DNA of 64,000 bases, from contig VRUG01000004.1 in the NCBI GenBank assembly GCA_019456255.1, positions 62,001 through 126,000 on the forward strand, in the 5' to 3' direction. Below the pieces are notes generated by a model. The model was not told where the DNA came from. It saw only the letters and a list, made by a program, of their open reading frames with translations, and did not search any database. The DNA is from Planctomycetota bacterium (GTDB taxonomy: Bacteria > Planctomycetota > Phycisphaerae > Sedimentisphaerales > Anaerobacaceae). The translations under genes and the position numbers were made by a program. Below, one piece after another: positions 9,654-18,595 of this stretch; position 1 is the stretch's first letter, and each line of letters begins with the position of its first letter.

Positions 9654-12600
9654 TTAAAATCCCGGAGCTCCGCCAAGCTGAGAGCGGCCTCCAGAACCAA
9701 AGCCAAGTTCTTCGAGCCCTTCGGGCCAGACGCTTATCGATATCATCTGCTTACGCAGCGAGTGGTCGGCACTATAAGAAAAACCTACCATCATGCGATG
9801 ATAACGCCTGATCAAGGTTACATTATTCTGCAATACTCCGCCATAATCAAAATCATACTGCTGCGAAAAAATCACCGTATAACGCGGGTCGAGGATATAT
9901 GTCGCCGCGAAAGTAACAACGTTCGAGCCTTCCTCCTTTAAAATCTTAATACGGCGCAGATACCTACTGCCTATATAAAGACTCAGGTCAGGCCAAACCA
10001 TTCGCGATATCCCGATACTATGCTGCTGAAAGACACAGCTTTGCATATCATAGTTCATATCGCTCAATAGCACCGTCGAATCACTTATACGCCAGATATA
10101 GTCTGCCGCGAAGTAGTTACGCATCGGACCATACATCTCGAAACGCCGAAAAGTCGCCGCCAAATCACCGCTGAAAATCTTCGGCGCCGAAAGAATTCGA
10201 AGCGGAACTATAGGCTTCGACCAGATAAACTGACTCGGGCCGGGACTCGAATCCGACGCGTTAGCCGAATCCTTCACCCACACAAAGTCCGTATCAAGAC
10301 GCATCCAGTCGACTGTCCGGCGGTCACCAGCTGGGCCACGCTTGGTCTGCAATCGCTGAGCCAGAGACAAACTAAGGGTCTCATGCTGCATCACAGACGA
10401 ATCGCTTTCAGCGTAAAGAACGCCCGCCAGCGATGGCGATATTATGTGACGAAGCTTCTCGATATCAAAAAGACGGGATTTGGCTTTCGGGTATATCTTC
10501 CAGAAAGGCCTATGTGCTACGCGAACTCCCGTCTCGCCGATGAAAACATGGTCGTCGCCGGCCGTGCCGCTGTTACTGCCGTCTATAAGAGAACGCGAAA
10601 ATCCGCTGCGGTCATCATAACCAAAAGTACCGGCAATATAAGGAACAACCTTGTAAGGGTCCATCCGAACCGGCATATCAATCTCCGTGCGGTGCATTAC
10701 AAAGGAGTAATGACTATCGGGAACCGAAAACGTATGACCCTCGCCTATCGTCTGCCGCAACCGGCTAACCTGGGTATCGCTATACAATGTAAAACGGTCA
10801 TTGAAAATCGATTCACCTACCGCGTGATACTCAAGCGTCGGCATCTCTTCCAAAGTATCGTCAAACTTATTTATACGCCCCTTACCCAATATACTCAGAC
10901 CGCGGTTATCCTCGATGCGCTTGAGATGAAGATATGTCTCCTGCCTGCCGATATTATATTCACCGCGGTAAAAACCTTCCAAAAAATACTCGTCGCTGAC
11001 ATAACCCAAACCCGCGGTTAGCTGCCAACGGTCAGGCAAAAAATGACGATGGATCCAGCTGAACCGACCACGAACCTTCCTGCGAGGATTCACATCCTCA
11101 CGAGTCGGGTGCCTGCCAAGAGTGTCCTTGCCTTTGTCCTTAATTATATAACTTTTAATTGTGCCTGAATAATTTTCTTTAGTATAAAGAACCTCTGCTC
11201 CAACGCCGGTGCCGCGCTTGCCGAAATGGTCCAAAGCCAAAGTGCTCTCAACACCCTCAGGCTCACGAAGACCAAGCAGCTTGGAAAGATACCATCTGGT
11301 CTCAACCGACATCCCGAAGTCGCTATCATAGCCGACACGAGCACTTTTGAGGGGGATATCAGCAAACTCCATATTGCTGCGAAGGAAAGGCCAATACATT
11401 ATCGTCGTCTCACCGACCTTGACTTTTGTATCGTACATCCGAGCGTCATAGCTGCTGTCGGTCTCAGCTAACTCTCCCTCTAACAGCGAGTAATCGGTTA
11501 TCACTATCCTGCCAACACGCATCGAAATCTGGGGCTTGTGAAATTCGCTGCTCGTCACTACCACATCTTCTGCCGCAAAACGGTGCGCCGCAACACGACG
11601 CATCTTAGCGGCACGAATATAAATCGGAATATTTCTCCGGGAATCATAGCTGCGCATCTCGGAATTAATTATCAAACCGGTTTGGCTCTGAAAATCGTAA
11701 TACATCTCATCGGCACGGATCGTGCGACGGCCCTCGGTCATGATGACATCGCCGGAAACATAAATCGTCCGGATAGCACTGCTGGCTACGGCACCCTGCG
11801 GGTCCTCTTTGGTCTCAGGGCTTGTACCGCTGTAAAATATCACAGCACTGTCTGCTTCAATCTCCAGCAAATCTCCGCCCGCATTTTGCTGCTGCCATAT
11901 ATAGAACCTTTGCATTATCGTAGCGACACTGCTGCCGTCGGCAATTTCCGCTGATTCAATTTTCAACTTCGCCTCACCTGCAGGAGAAATGTTTACAGGG
12001 TAACTATATTTAGGCCCTTTACCTTTAACCTCAACAACGGGTTCTGGTTTGACCTCTTCGGCAGGAGCCTTTTTCCTGAACCATCCGAATATATTAAACT
12101 TCGGTTTTTCCGACTCAACAGCTTCGACCTCGGATGATTCGGATTCGACCGATTCTTTTTTTATTTCTTTTTTCGCGACCAGCTTAGGTACTGCAACTTC
12201 TTCTACCGCTGGTTCTTCTATCACAGGTTCTTCTGCAACCGATTTTGCCGCAACATCTTTTTTATCTTCCACCGCTTCAACAACTGGTTTTTTCGCAACC
12301 GGTTTTGCTGCAACAACTTTTTTCTCTTCCACCACTTCAACAACTGGTTTTACCGTGACCGGTTTTACCGCAACAACTTTTTTCTCTTCCACCGGTTCAA
12401 CAACTGGTTTTTTCGCAACCGGTTTTGCTGCAACAACTTTTTTCTCTTCCGCCGCTTCAACAATTGGTTTTTTCGCAGCTGGTTCTGCTTTTGACAAGTC
12501 AGGCAGCTTTGCCTGCGCCTCGACAACAGATTCACGTTCAACCGGCAAAAATGCTGACTGAGCTTCCTTGTAGAACTGCGTCCCGCGAGGGTCACTCACT

Positions 12601-13055
12601 ACGCGATTATCTACCGTCACAAAAACCTCGCCGCTGACATTGAACTGAATTATTATCGCACCGCTGACACCGACTGACATCTGACTAATATCTGTGGTCA
12701 TGGCACCTTTTGTCTTTTTGACCTCAACATTGCCGGACAAATAAATCTTCGCGTTATAATCGACACGCCTTTTGCCGCGGTTATCAGTAATTACACTTTC
12801 AAGCCATACCACACCTTCGTCGCTGTTAAAAGAATTGCCGCCTATCGAAAGTGACAAACCATTCCTGAATACAAGCGCATGTTCGCCGGTACTTATCTGA
12901 AAACTTGCCACCTCTTCGCCTGCCAAATGAAGGTCCTGGCCCACGAATAAACGCGCCTGTTCAGCCTCAATGGCAAACGAAACAGTTGCGAAAAGCAAGA
13001 CCGCTGACAAAACACCATATACAAATTTTATATTGTTACGACCGAATTTAATCAT
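9654..13055 (-). CDS. lptD: LptD/OstA-like outer-membrane protein with a repetitive Lys/Pro/Val linker
   Basis: Large exported protein of 1133 residues. Signal peptide at 1-29; an N-terminal OstA-like beta domain (about 35-165); a low-complexity linker (about 180-330) built from 20-residue repeats rich in AKPVAKKPVVE; a second OstA-like region (about 360-520: EADSAVIFYSG, YVSGDVIMTEG, IRADEMYYDFQ); then about 600 residues of alternating amphipathic strands with aromatic girdles, ending in F as outer-membrane barrels often do. In LptD the periplasmic domain receives LPS from LptA/C and the barrel inserts it into the outer leaflet. Family members are usually 750-950 residues, and the linker explains much of the excess. 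Whether the organism makes LPS is not shown here. Confidence 0.78.
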   Translation of the reverse strand: MIKFGRNNIKFVYGVLSAVLLFATVSFAIEAEQARLFVGQDLHLAGEEVASFQISTGEHALVFRNGLSLSIGGNSFNSDEGVVWLESVITDNRGKRRVDYNAKIYLSGNVEVKKTKGAMTTDISQMSVGVSGAIIIQFNVSGEVFVTVDNRVVSDPRGTQFYKEAQSAFLPVERESVVEAQAKLPDLSKAEPAAKKPIVEAAEEKKVVAAKPVAKKPVVEPVEEKKVVAVKPVTVKPVVEVVEEKKVVAAKPVAKKPVVEAVEDKKDVAAKSVAEEPVIEEPAVEEVAVPKLVAKKEIKKESVESESSEVEAVESEKPKFNIFGWFRKKAPAEEVKPEPVVEVKGKGPKYSYPVNISPAGEAKLKIESAEIADGSSVATIMQRFYIWQQQNAGGDLLEIEADSAVIFYSGTSPETKEDPQGAVASSAIRTIYVSGDVIMTEGRRTIRADEMYYDFQSQTGLIINSEMRSYDSRRNIPIYIRAAKMRRVAAHRFAAEDVVVTSSEFHKPQISMRVGRIVITDYSLLEGELAETDSSYDARMYDTKVKVGETTIMYWPFLRSNMEFADIPLKSARVGYDSDFGMSVETRWYLSKLLGLREPEGVESTLALDHFGKRGTGVGAEVLYTKENYSGTIKSYIIKDKGKDTLGRHPTREDVNPRRKVRGRFSWIHRHFLPDRWQLTAGLGYVSDEYFLEGFYRGEYNIGRQETYLHLKRIEDNRGLSILGKGRINKFDDTLEEMPTLEYHAVGESIFNDRFTLYSDTQVSRLRQTIGEGHTFSVPDSHYSFVMHRTEIDMPVRMDPYKVVPYIAGTFGYDDRSGFSRSLIDGSNSGTAGDDHVFIGETGVRVAHRPFWKIYPKAKSRLFDIEKLRHIISPSLAGVLYAESDSSVMQHETLSLSLAQRLQTKRGPAGDRRTVDWMRLDTDFVWVKDSANASDSSPGPSQFIWSKPIVPLRILSAPKIFSGDLAATFRRFEMYGPMRNYFAADYIWRISDSTVLLSDMNYDMQSCVFQQHSIGISRMVWPDLSLYIGSRYLRRIKILKEEGSNVVTFAATYILDPRYTVIFSQQYDFDYGGVLQNNVTLIRRYHRMMVGFSYSADHSLRKQMISISVWPEGLEELGFGSGGRSQLGGAPGF
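12241..12480. repeat. Four tandem 60-bp repeats inside lptD
   Basis: Four 60-base units in exact register (12241-12300, 12301-12360, 12361-12420, 12421-12480), each coding a 20-residue block close to AKPVAKKPVVEAVEEKKVVA. Decayed partial units flank them on both sides. The unit length is a multiple of three, so copy-number changes would keep the frame. Confidence 0.95.
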
Positions 13056-13188
13056 TACCTAAAACTTAGCCTTCCTGGCTTTTAACAGACTTGCAGTTGT
13101 ACGACCCCGCCGCGAACAGGCGGTTTTGCAAATTATAGCCCCTGAGCCACATAAAGCCAGCAAAAACACCGTTAATAATACTGATAAC

Positions 13189-13217
13189 TTGATTTATCAC
13201 CCGATTTGCCGTAAAAT
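13189..13217 (+). promoter_or_regulatory. Promoter of the small gene at 13259
   Basis: TTGATT, a 17-base spacer and TAAAAT, ending 41 bases before the start codon. On the other strand the same gap must carry the lptD promoter; a TATAAT there (complement of 13132-13137) is the only good -10 candidate. Confidence 0.5.
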
Positions 13218-13258
13218 GAGTATAACCATTACAAAATCTAAGTCGGAGCACCCAGCAG

Positions 13259-13534
13259 ATGGCGAAAAAAGAATATTCAAAATATCAAAGTAATGCAATT
13301 TCAGGCTATTACGGCAATCTCGATACCATTATGCTCCAGAAATTAGGCGAGATTGTGACCGAGCTTTACCTGACAGAATCCGAAAAAAAGAAAGCTCAAC
13401 TCTGGCAAAGAGCACAAAAAGCCATGACAAAACTCAAAATTAAACCCGCTATCATGAATCACATCATGGAAAAGAAAAATCCCGTAATTCTCGCCAAAAA
13501 TCTAAACGACTGGCTAAAGCAAAAAAAGAAATGA
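13259..13534 (+). CDS. Small basic protein of unknown function
   Basis: 91 residues, strongly charged, lysine-rich and mostly predicted alpha-helical (LTESEKKKAQLWQRAQKAMTKLK). There is no signal peptide or membrane segment, so it is likely cytoplasmic, and the basic tail (WLKQKKK) could suit nucleic-acid contact; that is only an inference. It is a single-gene unit with its own promoter candidate and a clear terminator 73 bases beyond the stop codon, divergent from lptD and convergent with the GH30 gene. The independent transcription signals are the main reason to believe it. No family recognised. Confidence 0.75.
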   Translation: MAKKEYSKYQSNAISGYYGNLDTIMLQKLGEIVTELYLTESEKKKAQLWQRAQKAMTKLKIKPAIMNHIMEKKNPVILAKNLNDWLKQKKK

Positions 13535-13607
13535 TTATAGGGTAGCTCTGATAATTGCTTTTGAGCGACAAGTAGAAGATTTTTGTGTTCTGGCAAGGAA
13601 AGAAACA

Positions 13608-13635
13608 GCTTTAGCAAACGCTAAAGCGGCTTTTT
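13608..13635 (+). terminator. Intrinsic terminator
   Basis: Perfect 8-bp stem GCTTTAGC / GCTAAAGC with an AAAC loop, followed by GGC and five T residues. It ends the small plus-strand gene. Confidence 0.75.
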
Positions 13636-13698
13636 CCTGATGTAGCCCAAAATCAAAAAGATTCGCTTGTTCGCCAAAATGGATTTTTAGAGGTTCCC

Positions 13699-15153
13699 TT
13701 AATTAAAACTCACGCTTGGCTGGCGCTTTAACAACATCTTTTTGTCGCCGGTAGTTATCCAGACTTCAACATCGCCTAAACCACTGGCGCCCCACCTGAA
13801 CGTCGCTACACTTTGCGCTGGCAGAACATAAACAAAAGATAGGCCCCTGAATTTAATCTCAATACTCTGGTCAAATTTATTTGAATTTGTAAACAGGCAA
13901 ACTATCGAACCATCTTTATTTTCAAACGCCACGTTCCTCACATCAAGGCCCATAGTAGCATTAGAAAAAATCCGCTTAGCGCCGAGCTTGACAAATTTAC
14001 TCGCGTGACCTATGCCGTAATACTGCGGCCGATACGTTATCTCCTTGGTTTCCTTATCAATCATCACAACCGCGTAACATGTCCAGCAACCCTTAAAACC
14101 CGGAACAATAGGACCGTCATGTGGAGGCCAATGCAATGCCATGTTCCATGTCACCACGCACTTCGCCCAGTTGCGAGTCGTCCTGATAATTAAATTCGCA
14201 GTGTACAATAAACTTTCAGCGTCATCGAATTTTTGCCACGTACCAAGCGAACCTTCCGTAAAATAAACATTTTTATCCGGGAACATGTCATGAACCTTCG
14301 TCTGCGATGTGGGCCTGCCGCCATAATGATGCCACGCCACCCCGTCGATATAACCCATCTCCTCGTCGCTGGCCTGTGTCAAAACAGCTATCGGAAACTC
14401 ATCGTAATCCCAGTTGTGGTCGTAGATAACTATCTTCGTATCGATATTATTTTTCGCGAACGCCCTGCCCAGATACCTCGTAAAACGTACCTGGTCCTCC
14501 GGACTCATCTTAAGCGATGGATACCCGATCGCCAATGCCGGCTCATTCTGCAATGTCACCGCATCTATCTTAATACCATAACCGGCATACGCCTGAATAA
14601 ATTTCACAAAATACTCCGCGTAAGCCCGGTAAAATTTGTCGTCCTCGCCATGTTTAAGCCAGCCGCCCTTAAAATCCCCGTTGTCCTTCAACCACGCAGG
14701 AGGCGACCACGGACTCGCCATTATTTTTATATCAGGATTCAAAGCGATCGCCTGCTGCAATACCGGAACAATATAAGCTTCATCCTTTGCAGTCGAAAAA
14801 TGCTTCAGCTCAAAATCCGTCTCACCTTTAGGCACATCATCATAGGAATAATCCTCAACACGCCTCATATCCGACGTCCCCATAGGCTGGCGAATATAAC
14901 TAAGACCTATCCCCTCCTCAGGGTCAAATAGATCAACCATCATCTGCTCACGCACCTGCTCATCGGTAATAAATTCCTGCATAAGCCACGCCGAAGAATC
15001 CGTAAGCGATGCACCGAACCCGTCAATCTCCTGATATTTTTGCGACGGGTCAACCGTAATCGTAACATGCCCCACCAATCCCGAATGTCCAGGCTGACCG
15101 CAACCGCTCACAAAAATCATTCCAACCAATAAAAATCCAAGTACCTTCGACAT
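13699..15153 (-). CDS. Glycoside hydrolase family 30 lipoprotein
   Basis: Exported glycosidase of 484 residues. The signal peptide ends in a lipobox (IFVSGC), so it is anchored to a membrane facing the periplasm or the outside. The family opening YQEIDGFGASLTDSSAW is followed by a TIM barrel. The acid/base glutamate is in VTLQNEPALAIGYPS and the nucleophile glutamate in NVYFTEGSLGTW. A beta-sandwich C-terminus follows (residues from about 400). GH30 members cleave beta-glucosidic, beta-1,6-glucan or xylan linkages; the organisation resembles glucosylceramidase/beta-1,6-glucanase members, but the substrate cannot be set from sequence alone. It stands alone on the minus strand between a terminator and a 157-bp palindrome. 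Confidence 0.88.
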   Translation of the reverse strand: MSKVLGFLLVGMIFVSGCGQPGHSGLVGHVTITVDPSQKYQEIDGFGASLTDSSAWLMQEFITDEQVREQMMVDLFDPEEGIGLSYIRQPMGTSDMRRVEDYSYDDVPKGETDFELKHFSTAKDEAYIVPVLQQAIALNPDIKIMASPWSPPAWLKDNGDFKGGWLKHGEDDKFYRAYAEYFVKFIQAYAGYGIKIDAVTLQNEPALAIGYPSLKMSPEDQVRFTRYLGRAFAKNNIDTKIVIYDHNWDYDEFPIAVLTQASDEEMGYIDGVAWHHYGGRPTSQTKVHDMFPDKNVYFTEGSLGTWQKFDDAESLLYTANLIIRTTRNWAKCVVTWNMALHWPPHDGPIVPGFKGCWTCYAVVMIDKETKEITYRPQYYGIGHASKFVKLGAKRIFSNATMGLDVRNVAFENKDGSIVCLFTNSNKFDQSIEIKFRGLSFVYVLPAQSVATFRWGASGLGDVEVWITTGDKKMLLKRQPSVSFN

Positions 15154-15179
15154 ATTATTTTCCTTTACAATCTTTAGCT

Positions 15180-15336
15180 AGAGCAATTTAATTTTTCGTG
15201 TTCGCTTTATGTCTATTGCGGCTTCGGCTGGCGGCATCAGATTTACTCGCAATATTTCAATATTGCTGTGCAATCTTCTTTGCCAACCTCGTCCTCATGG
15301 CGGCCTAAATGCGAACAGAAAATATTAAAGTGCTCT
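15180..15336. repeat. 157-bp quasi-palindromic element
   Basis: The sequence reads nearly the same on both strands about a centre at 15257/15258. The outer arms (15180-15205 and 15311-15336) match at 22 of 26 positions. The core has a perfect GCAATATT / AATATTGC hairpin with a 2-base loop, and the middle arms match more loosely. The right end covers two bases of the maf stop codon. It has the size and shape of a fold-back MITE or an overgrown REP-type element, and no ORF. Confidence 0.7.
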
Positions 15337-15916
15337 AAACAAACTTAGCCAGCATCTTCTCTACAAGCTCCATCGGAAAACCCATCACATTGGTCAGGCT
15401 TCCTTCGATTTTCTCAACAAACTCGTCACCGGTTTCCTGTATCGCATAAGCGCCCGCTTTACCTCGCCACGAACCGCCTGCTATGTGCTCAGCGATTTGC
15501 TCGTCACTCATCTTCTTCGGATACACAACCGTCGTATCACTTTCCACAACCTCAGTATTGTCACTAACTCTTACAATCGCAACACCGGTTATAACTTTAT
15601 GAGGCTTACTAAATAATTTCCTGACAATCTCGCCGGCATGAGCGTCATCTTCGGGCTTACCGATAATCTCACCATCAAAATCCACTATCGTATCAGCTCC
15701 TATCACTAAGGCATTGGGAAATTTACCCGCGACATCGGCGGCCTTAGCAAAAGCCAAACGCTCAGCGTATTCTGAGCAACTAATTCCTTCACAGGAAAAA
15801 CGCGACTCATCAACATCGGCAACTACTATATCAAACTCGTAGCCAGCTTTGGACAATAACTCATGACGCCGAGGCGACGATGACGCTAATATGATGGTTC
15901 TTTGTTCGTTCGACAA
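15335..15916 (-). CDS. maf: Maf-family nucleoside triphosphate pyrophosphatase
   Basis: House-cleaning enzyme that hydrolyses non-canonical nucleoside triphosphates (dTTP/UTP or 7-methyl-GTP type). 193 residues, family length. The nucleotide-binding loop ILASSSPRRHELL (about 9-21) is followed by VIGADTIVDFDGEIIGKP (catalytic Asp region) and the GKAGAYAIQETG motif. The GKAGAYAIQ form suggests the YhdE-like dTTP/UTP branch, which is an inference. The stop codon lies inside the end of the 157-bp palindrome, so that element may act in the 3' untranslated region of this transcript. Confidence 0.93.
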   Translation of the reverse strand: MSNEQRTIILASSSPRRHELLSKAGYEFDIVVADVDESRFSCEGISCSEYAERLAFAKAADVAGKFPNALVIGADTIVDFDGEIIGKPEDDAHAGEIVRKLFSKPHKVITGVAIVRVSDNTEVVESDTTVVYPKKMSDEQIAEHIAGGSWRGKAGAYAIQETGDEFVEKIEGSLTNVMGFPMELVEKMLAKFV

Positions 15917-15945
15917 TTCAATTACAAATAATCAATAGTTAATAA

Positions 15946-17004
15946 TCAGTTGGCTATGCGCACGTTAAAAACAATCTTCTTGCAAAAAGTCACGTAGTCT
16001 TTTTCTATCTTCTCTAAATTCTCTCCAATATAATCCTCGAAAAGCATGGTGCCGACCGCACGGTTCCACCCAATCGTTAGAGGGATATTCCTATTAGCCG
16101 CTATCTCTTTAAGCCGAGCAGGCAGGGACCAATTGCCCATCAAACCGTCATAAAGAAGTCTGTGATAATCTTCTCGCCTCCTGCCGTAATCGTCTTCACG
16201 CAAAAAACGAATCAATGCATACGACTGTGAATAAAACGCTGCAGCTGAATCTTCCTGACTTGAACCGAGAACCTCACCGGGGTTAAGCGATATCAATTGA
16301 CTAAGCGGTATCATATTGCCGGCCATTAAAGTCCTTTTCAACGCACCCAAACGCTGCATATTATTAGCAGGTTCAAAAACAAATAATCCTCTATCGTACC
16401 GGTTCGCCTCAAAAAGCATCGCAATACCTTCATTGAGCCAACTGGGAAGACGATATTGGAAATGCCTGCTGTTAAACTGATGCCAACCTTCATGACCAAT
16501 GACAGAAAAAGTACGCTCCCTGCCTATATTATAAGCAACACAGGAACCGTTTAAATAATAAGCTCCCATATTAATCTTAAGATAAAGATTGGCGTATTGA
16601 CCCGCAAATTCCCTCGTAAATATCTCCCACTCCATACGCTCGGCAAAAAGATATATATCAAGCTTAACAACCGTATCGATAGGAGACGGCAACTGGCTCT
16701 GATAGCTGCGGTATGCCGATTCCACAAAACCGGGAATCTGAGACAGCATCAATGGCTCCAACAGCGTTGTGTAAATATTATAGTGCTCGGTGGTAAGTTT
16801 AACTCCGGGACCATATTCATTTTCCCACTGCTCGACCGACTTTAACGGTGGCAGCCGTAACGACTCCAGATACCATACCATCCCCTCAGGAGTATCAAGC
16901 CTTTTGTTTGAACGCGCAGATTCATTAACTGACGGGTCTACATCAAGACAACCCGCTGCGCAAAAAAATAAAAAAAACGAACTTATAAAAATATTTTTGA
17001 CCAT
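15946..17004 (-). CDS. Lipoprotein with an HEGWH zinc-peptidase-like motif (DUF1570-like)
   Basis: 352 residues with a signal peptide and lipobox (FCAAGC, Cys19). The central region has His171-Glu172-Gly-Trp-His175, an HExxH zinc motif, followed by Glu192 in PSWLNEGIAMLFEA. The H-E-x-x-H plus downstream E spacing matches gluzincin peptidases, and the LNEG arrangement resembles the DUF1570/peptidase-MA-like proteins common in planctomycetes. The rest is mostly helical, with no other domain I recognise. If active, it would work in the periplasm or at the surface, anchored by lipid. It lies 29 bases before maf, so the two are probably co-transcribed. Confidence 0.75.
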   Translation of the reverse strand: MVKNIFISSFFLFFCAAGCLDVDPSVNESARSNKRLDTPEGMVWYLESLRLPPLKSVEQWENEYGPGVKLTTEHYNIYTTLLEPLMLSQIPGFVESAYRSYQSQLPSPIDTVVKLDIYLFAERMEWEIFTREFAGQYANLYLKINMGAYYLNGSCVAYNIGRERTFSVIGHEGWHQFNSRHFQYRLPSWLNEGIAMLFEANRYDRGLFVFEPANNMQRLGALKRTLMAGNMIPLSQLISLNPGEVLGSSQEDSAAAFYSQSYALIRFLREDDYGRRREDYHRLLYDGLMGNWSLPARLKEIAANRNIPLTIGWNRAVGTMLFEDYIGENLEKIEKDYVTFCKKIVFNVRIAN

Positions 17005-17105
17005 CTTCAGGCAAACCTAAAAAAACCACCCCCATTAGAGCCTAAAAAGATGTTGCTGTCAATAATCTCGATGAAGTACAGCCCCCAGGCCAAGCAAAAT
17101 AATGG

Positions 17106-17894
17106 CTAATTACTTTTTTGAAGTTCAAGATATGCTGTTTTCGCTGGCTTAATCGCTTCGATACCCTCATACTTTGTCACAAGCTCAGCGTAGATATTGT
17201 AAGCCTTTTTGGGATCCGACTTTCGAACACTCTCAGCATGACCTATCTTTTCCGCAATCCTCGTGTTGATAGTTTCAACTATCCGCTTAGCCGCCTGACA
17301 GTTTTCAGGTTTCCTGCAGTCATTAACGACAGATTCAATTGTATGGAAAGACTTTGAAAAATCACTGCCGCCCCAAAGATTTTTGCGATGAATTTTGAAA
17401 GACCCCAAATCAACACCTGCCAAAAGAGGAGGCGGACCTGCCTGGATTGCTGCGATAATTGCACTCTCAAAATCCGGCGCCATCGGATGACCGGTCCAAA
17501 CTATCTGCCCTTTATCGTTCACTATCAATGCTGTCGGATAACCCCGTATGCCATAACGATTAGCTGTCCCGTAGTCCATCGCAACGTGATAATTCACCTT
17601 CATATCACGTATAAATTTACGAACCCTATCACTTGAACGGTCAACAGAAAGTGAAACTATTTCAAAACCATAATCTTTGTACTTGTCATAGATTGCGACA
17701 AGCTTAGGAGTACTCGTCTTGCAAGGCCCGCACCATGTCGCCCAAAACTCAAGGACGTAAACCTTATTCGCCAGCGATTCAGGAGGCTCTGGTGTCACCC
17801 ATTCGCTAATCGTGATTTGGATGGCCGCCGCCTCGGAACCGCCAAGCATCAAAATAACAAACAACAAAAATATATATGTAAATTTCGTCTTCAT
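17106..17894 (-). CDS. Exported TlpA/ResA-like thioredoxin with a C-terminal helical domain
   Basis: 262 residues. Signal peptide 1-24, then a thioredoxin fold with the redox motif WCGPC (Cys55, Cys58) in LEFWATWCGPCKTSTPKL and the cis-proline region GIRGYPTALIVNDKGQIVW. The arrangement is that of TlpA/ResA proteins, which reduce disulfides of cytochrome c or other exported substrates. The last ~100 residues form a helical, TPR-like tail (ESVRKSDPKKAYNIYAELVTKYEG) not found in the minimal family. Transcribed alone on the minus strand. A partner could be a c-type cytochrome such as the tetraheme protein encoded at 36,231, but no link is visible. Confidence 0.85.
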   Translation of the reverse strand: MKTKFTYIFLLFVILMLGGSEAAAIQITISEWVTPEPPESLANKVYVLEFWATWCGPCKTSTPKLVAIYDKYKDYGFEIVSLSVDRSSDRVRKFIRDMKVNYHVAMDYGTANRYGIRGYPTALIVNDKGQIVWTGHPMAPDFESAIIAAIQAGPPPLLAGVDLGSFKIHRKNLWGGSDFSKSFHTIESVVNDCRKPENCQAAKRIVETINTRIAEKIGHAESVRKSDPKKAYNIYAELVTKYEGIEAIKPAKTAYLELQKSN

Positions 17895-18020
17895 ACCCGG
17901 CCTGTTCGTCCTAAAAAATTCATCTAAGGATATATCATTCTACCAAAATCAATACACAAAATGCAAGTAACTGCCCCACCGAACATATACGATTTATCTT
18001 TAAAGGCCTATTAAACCTGA

Positions 18021-18590
18021 TTAAACAGATGATATTTCTTTAAACGATGCGCCAAAAACATCCGCTGTAAACAAATATACTTCCGTTTCTTCATCCTCCC
18101 ACGCCCGCGCACCCAAACCCGCCTTATGAGCGCAACACTGTGACAAAAATTCTTCACTGCTCCAACCAGTTTCGGTCGCTACCTGAGGCAAAAAACAACC
18201 AGAAGCAAATCCTTTCTTTATATAGATACCGTCAACACCAAGACGCAGGCTCAACGGGTCATCAGTATATTTTAGCGGCGACAATACCGATATCTCAATA
18301 TCAAGCTGCTCGGTCTCAGCAACCGTTATAGCATCGTTAAAAAAACGAGGGTCCTTAGTAGAAGACGAAACCGCCATATCACTAACCAACTCTATCAAGG
18401 GCACCTCCGAGACAAACTGACCTATGCAGCCACGCAATCTATCGCCATTCTTCAATGTGACAAAACATCCGCAATGCTCATTGAGTGCAGGGTCGTCACT
18501 TTTAGGTATGCCTATCGCTTCACCGCAAAGACAACTCTTGATAGTCTCACGCACCACCTTTAAAAGCGCTTGTTTTTGGACGTCATTCAT
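18021..18590 (-). CDS. AMMECR1-domain protein
   Basis: 189 residues covering one AMMECR1 domain with its hallmark LRGCIGQF near residues 53-60, plus EHCGCFVTLKNG and the GWSSEEFLSQCCAHKAGL segment near the C-terminus. The family is widely conserved but its biochemical role is not settled; radical-chemistry or RNA-related roles have been suggested. No signal peptide, so it is cytoplasmic. It starts 5 bases after the stop codon of the VTT membrane protein, so the two are probably translated from one message. Confidence 0.85.
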   Translation of the reverse strand: MNDVQKQALLKVVRETIKSCLCGEAIGIPKSDDPALNEHCGCFVTLKNGDRLRGCIGQFVSEVPLIELVSDMAVSSSTKDPRFFNDAITVAETEQLDIEISVLSPLKYTDDPLSLRLGVDGIYIKKGFASGCFLPQVATETGWSSEEFLSQCCAHKAGLGARAWEDEETEVYLFTADVFGASFKEISSV

Positions 18591-18595
18591 TTTCG

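Noticed and set aside
12049-12561. A 170-codon Ser/Thr/Phe-rich plus-strand frame opposite lptD
   Set aside because: It is the antisense reading of the Lys/Pro/Val repeats of lptD; the low-complexity sequence follows from the repeat, not from selection for a protein.
13066-13251. A 61-codon minus-strand reading frame in the lptD / small-gene gap
   Set aside because: It covers the divergent promoter region, including the promoter of the plus-strand small gene, and its composition is not protein-like.
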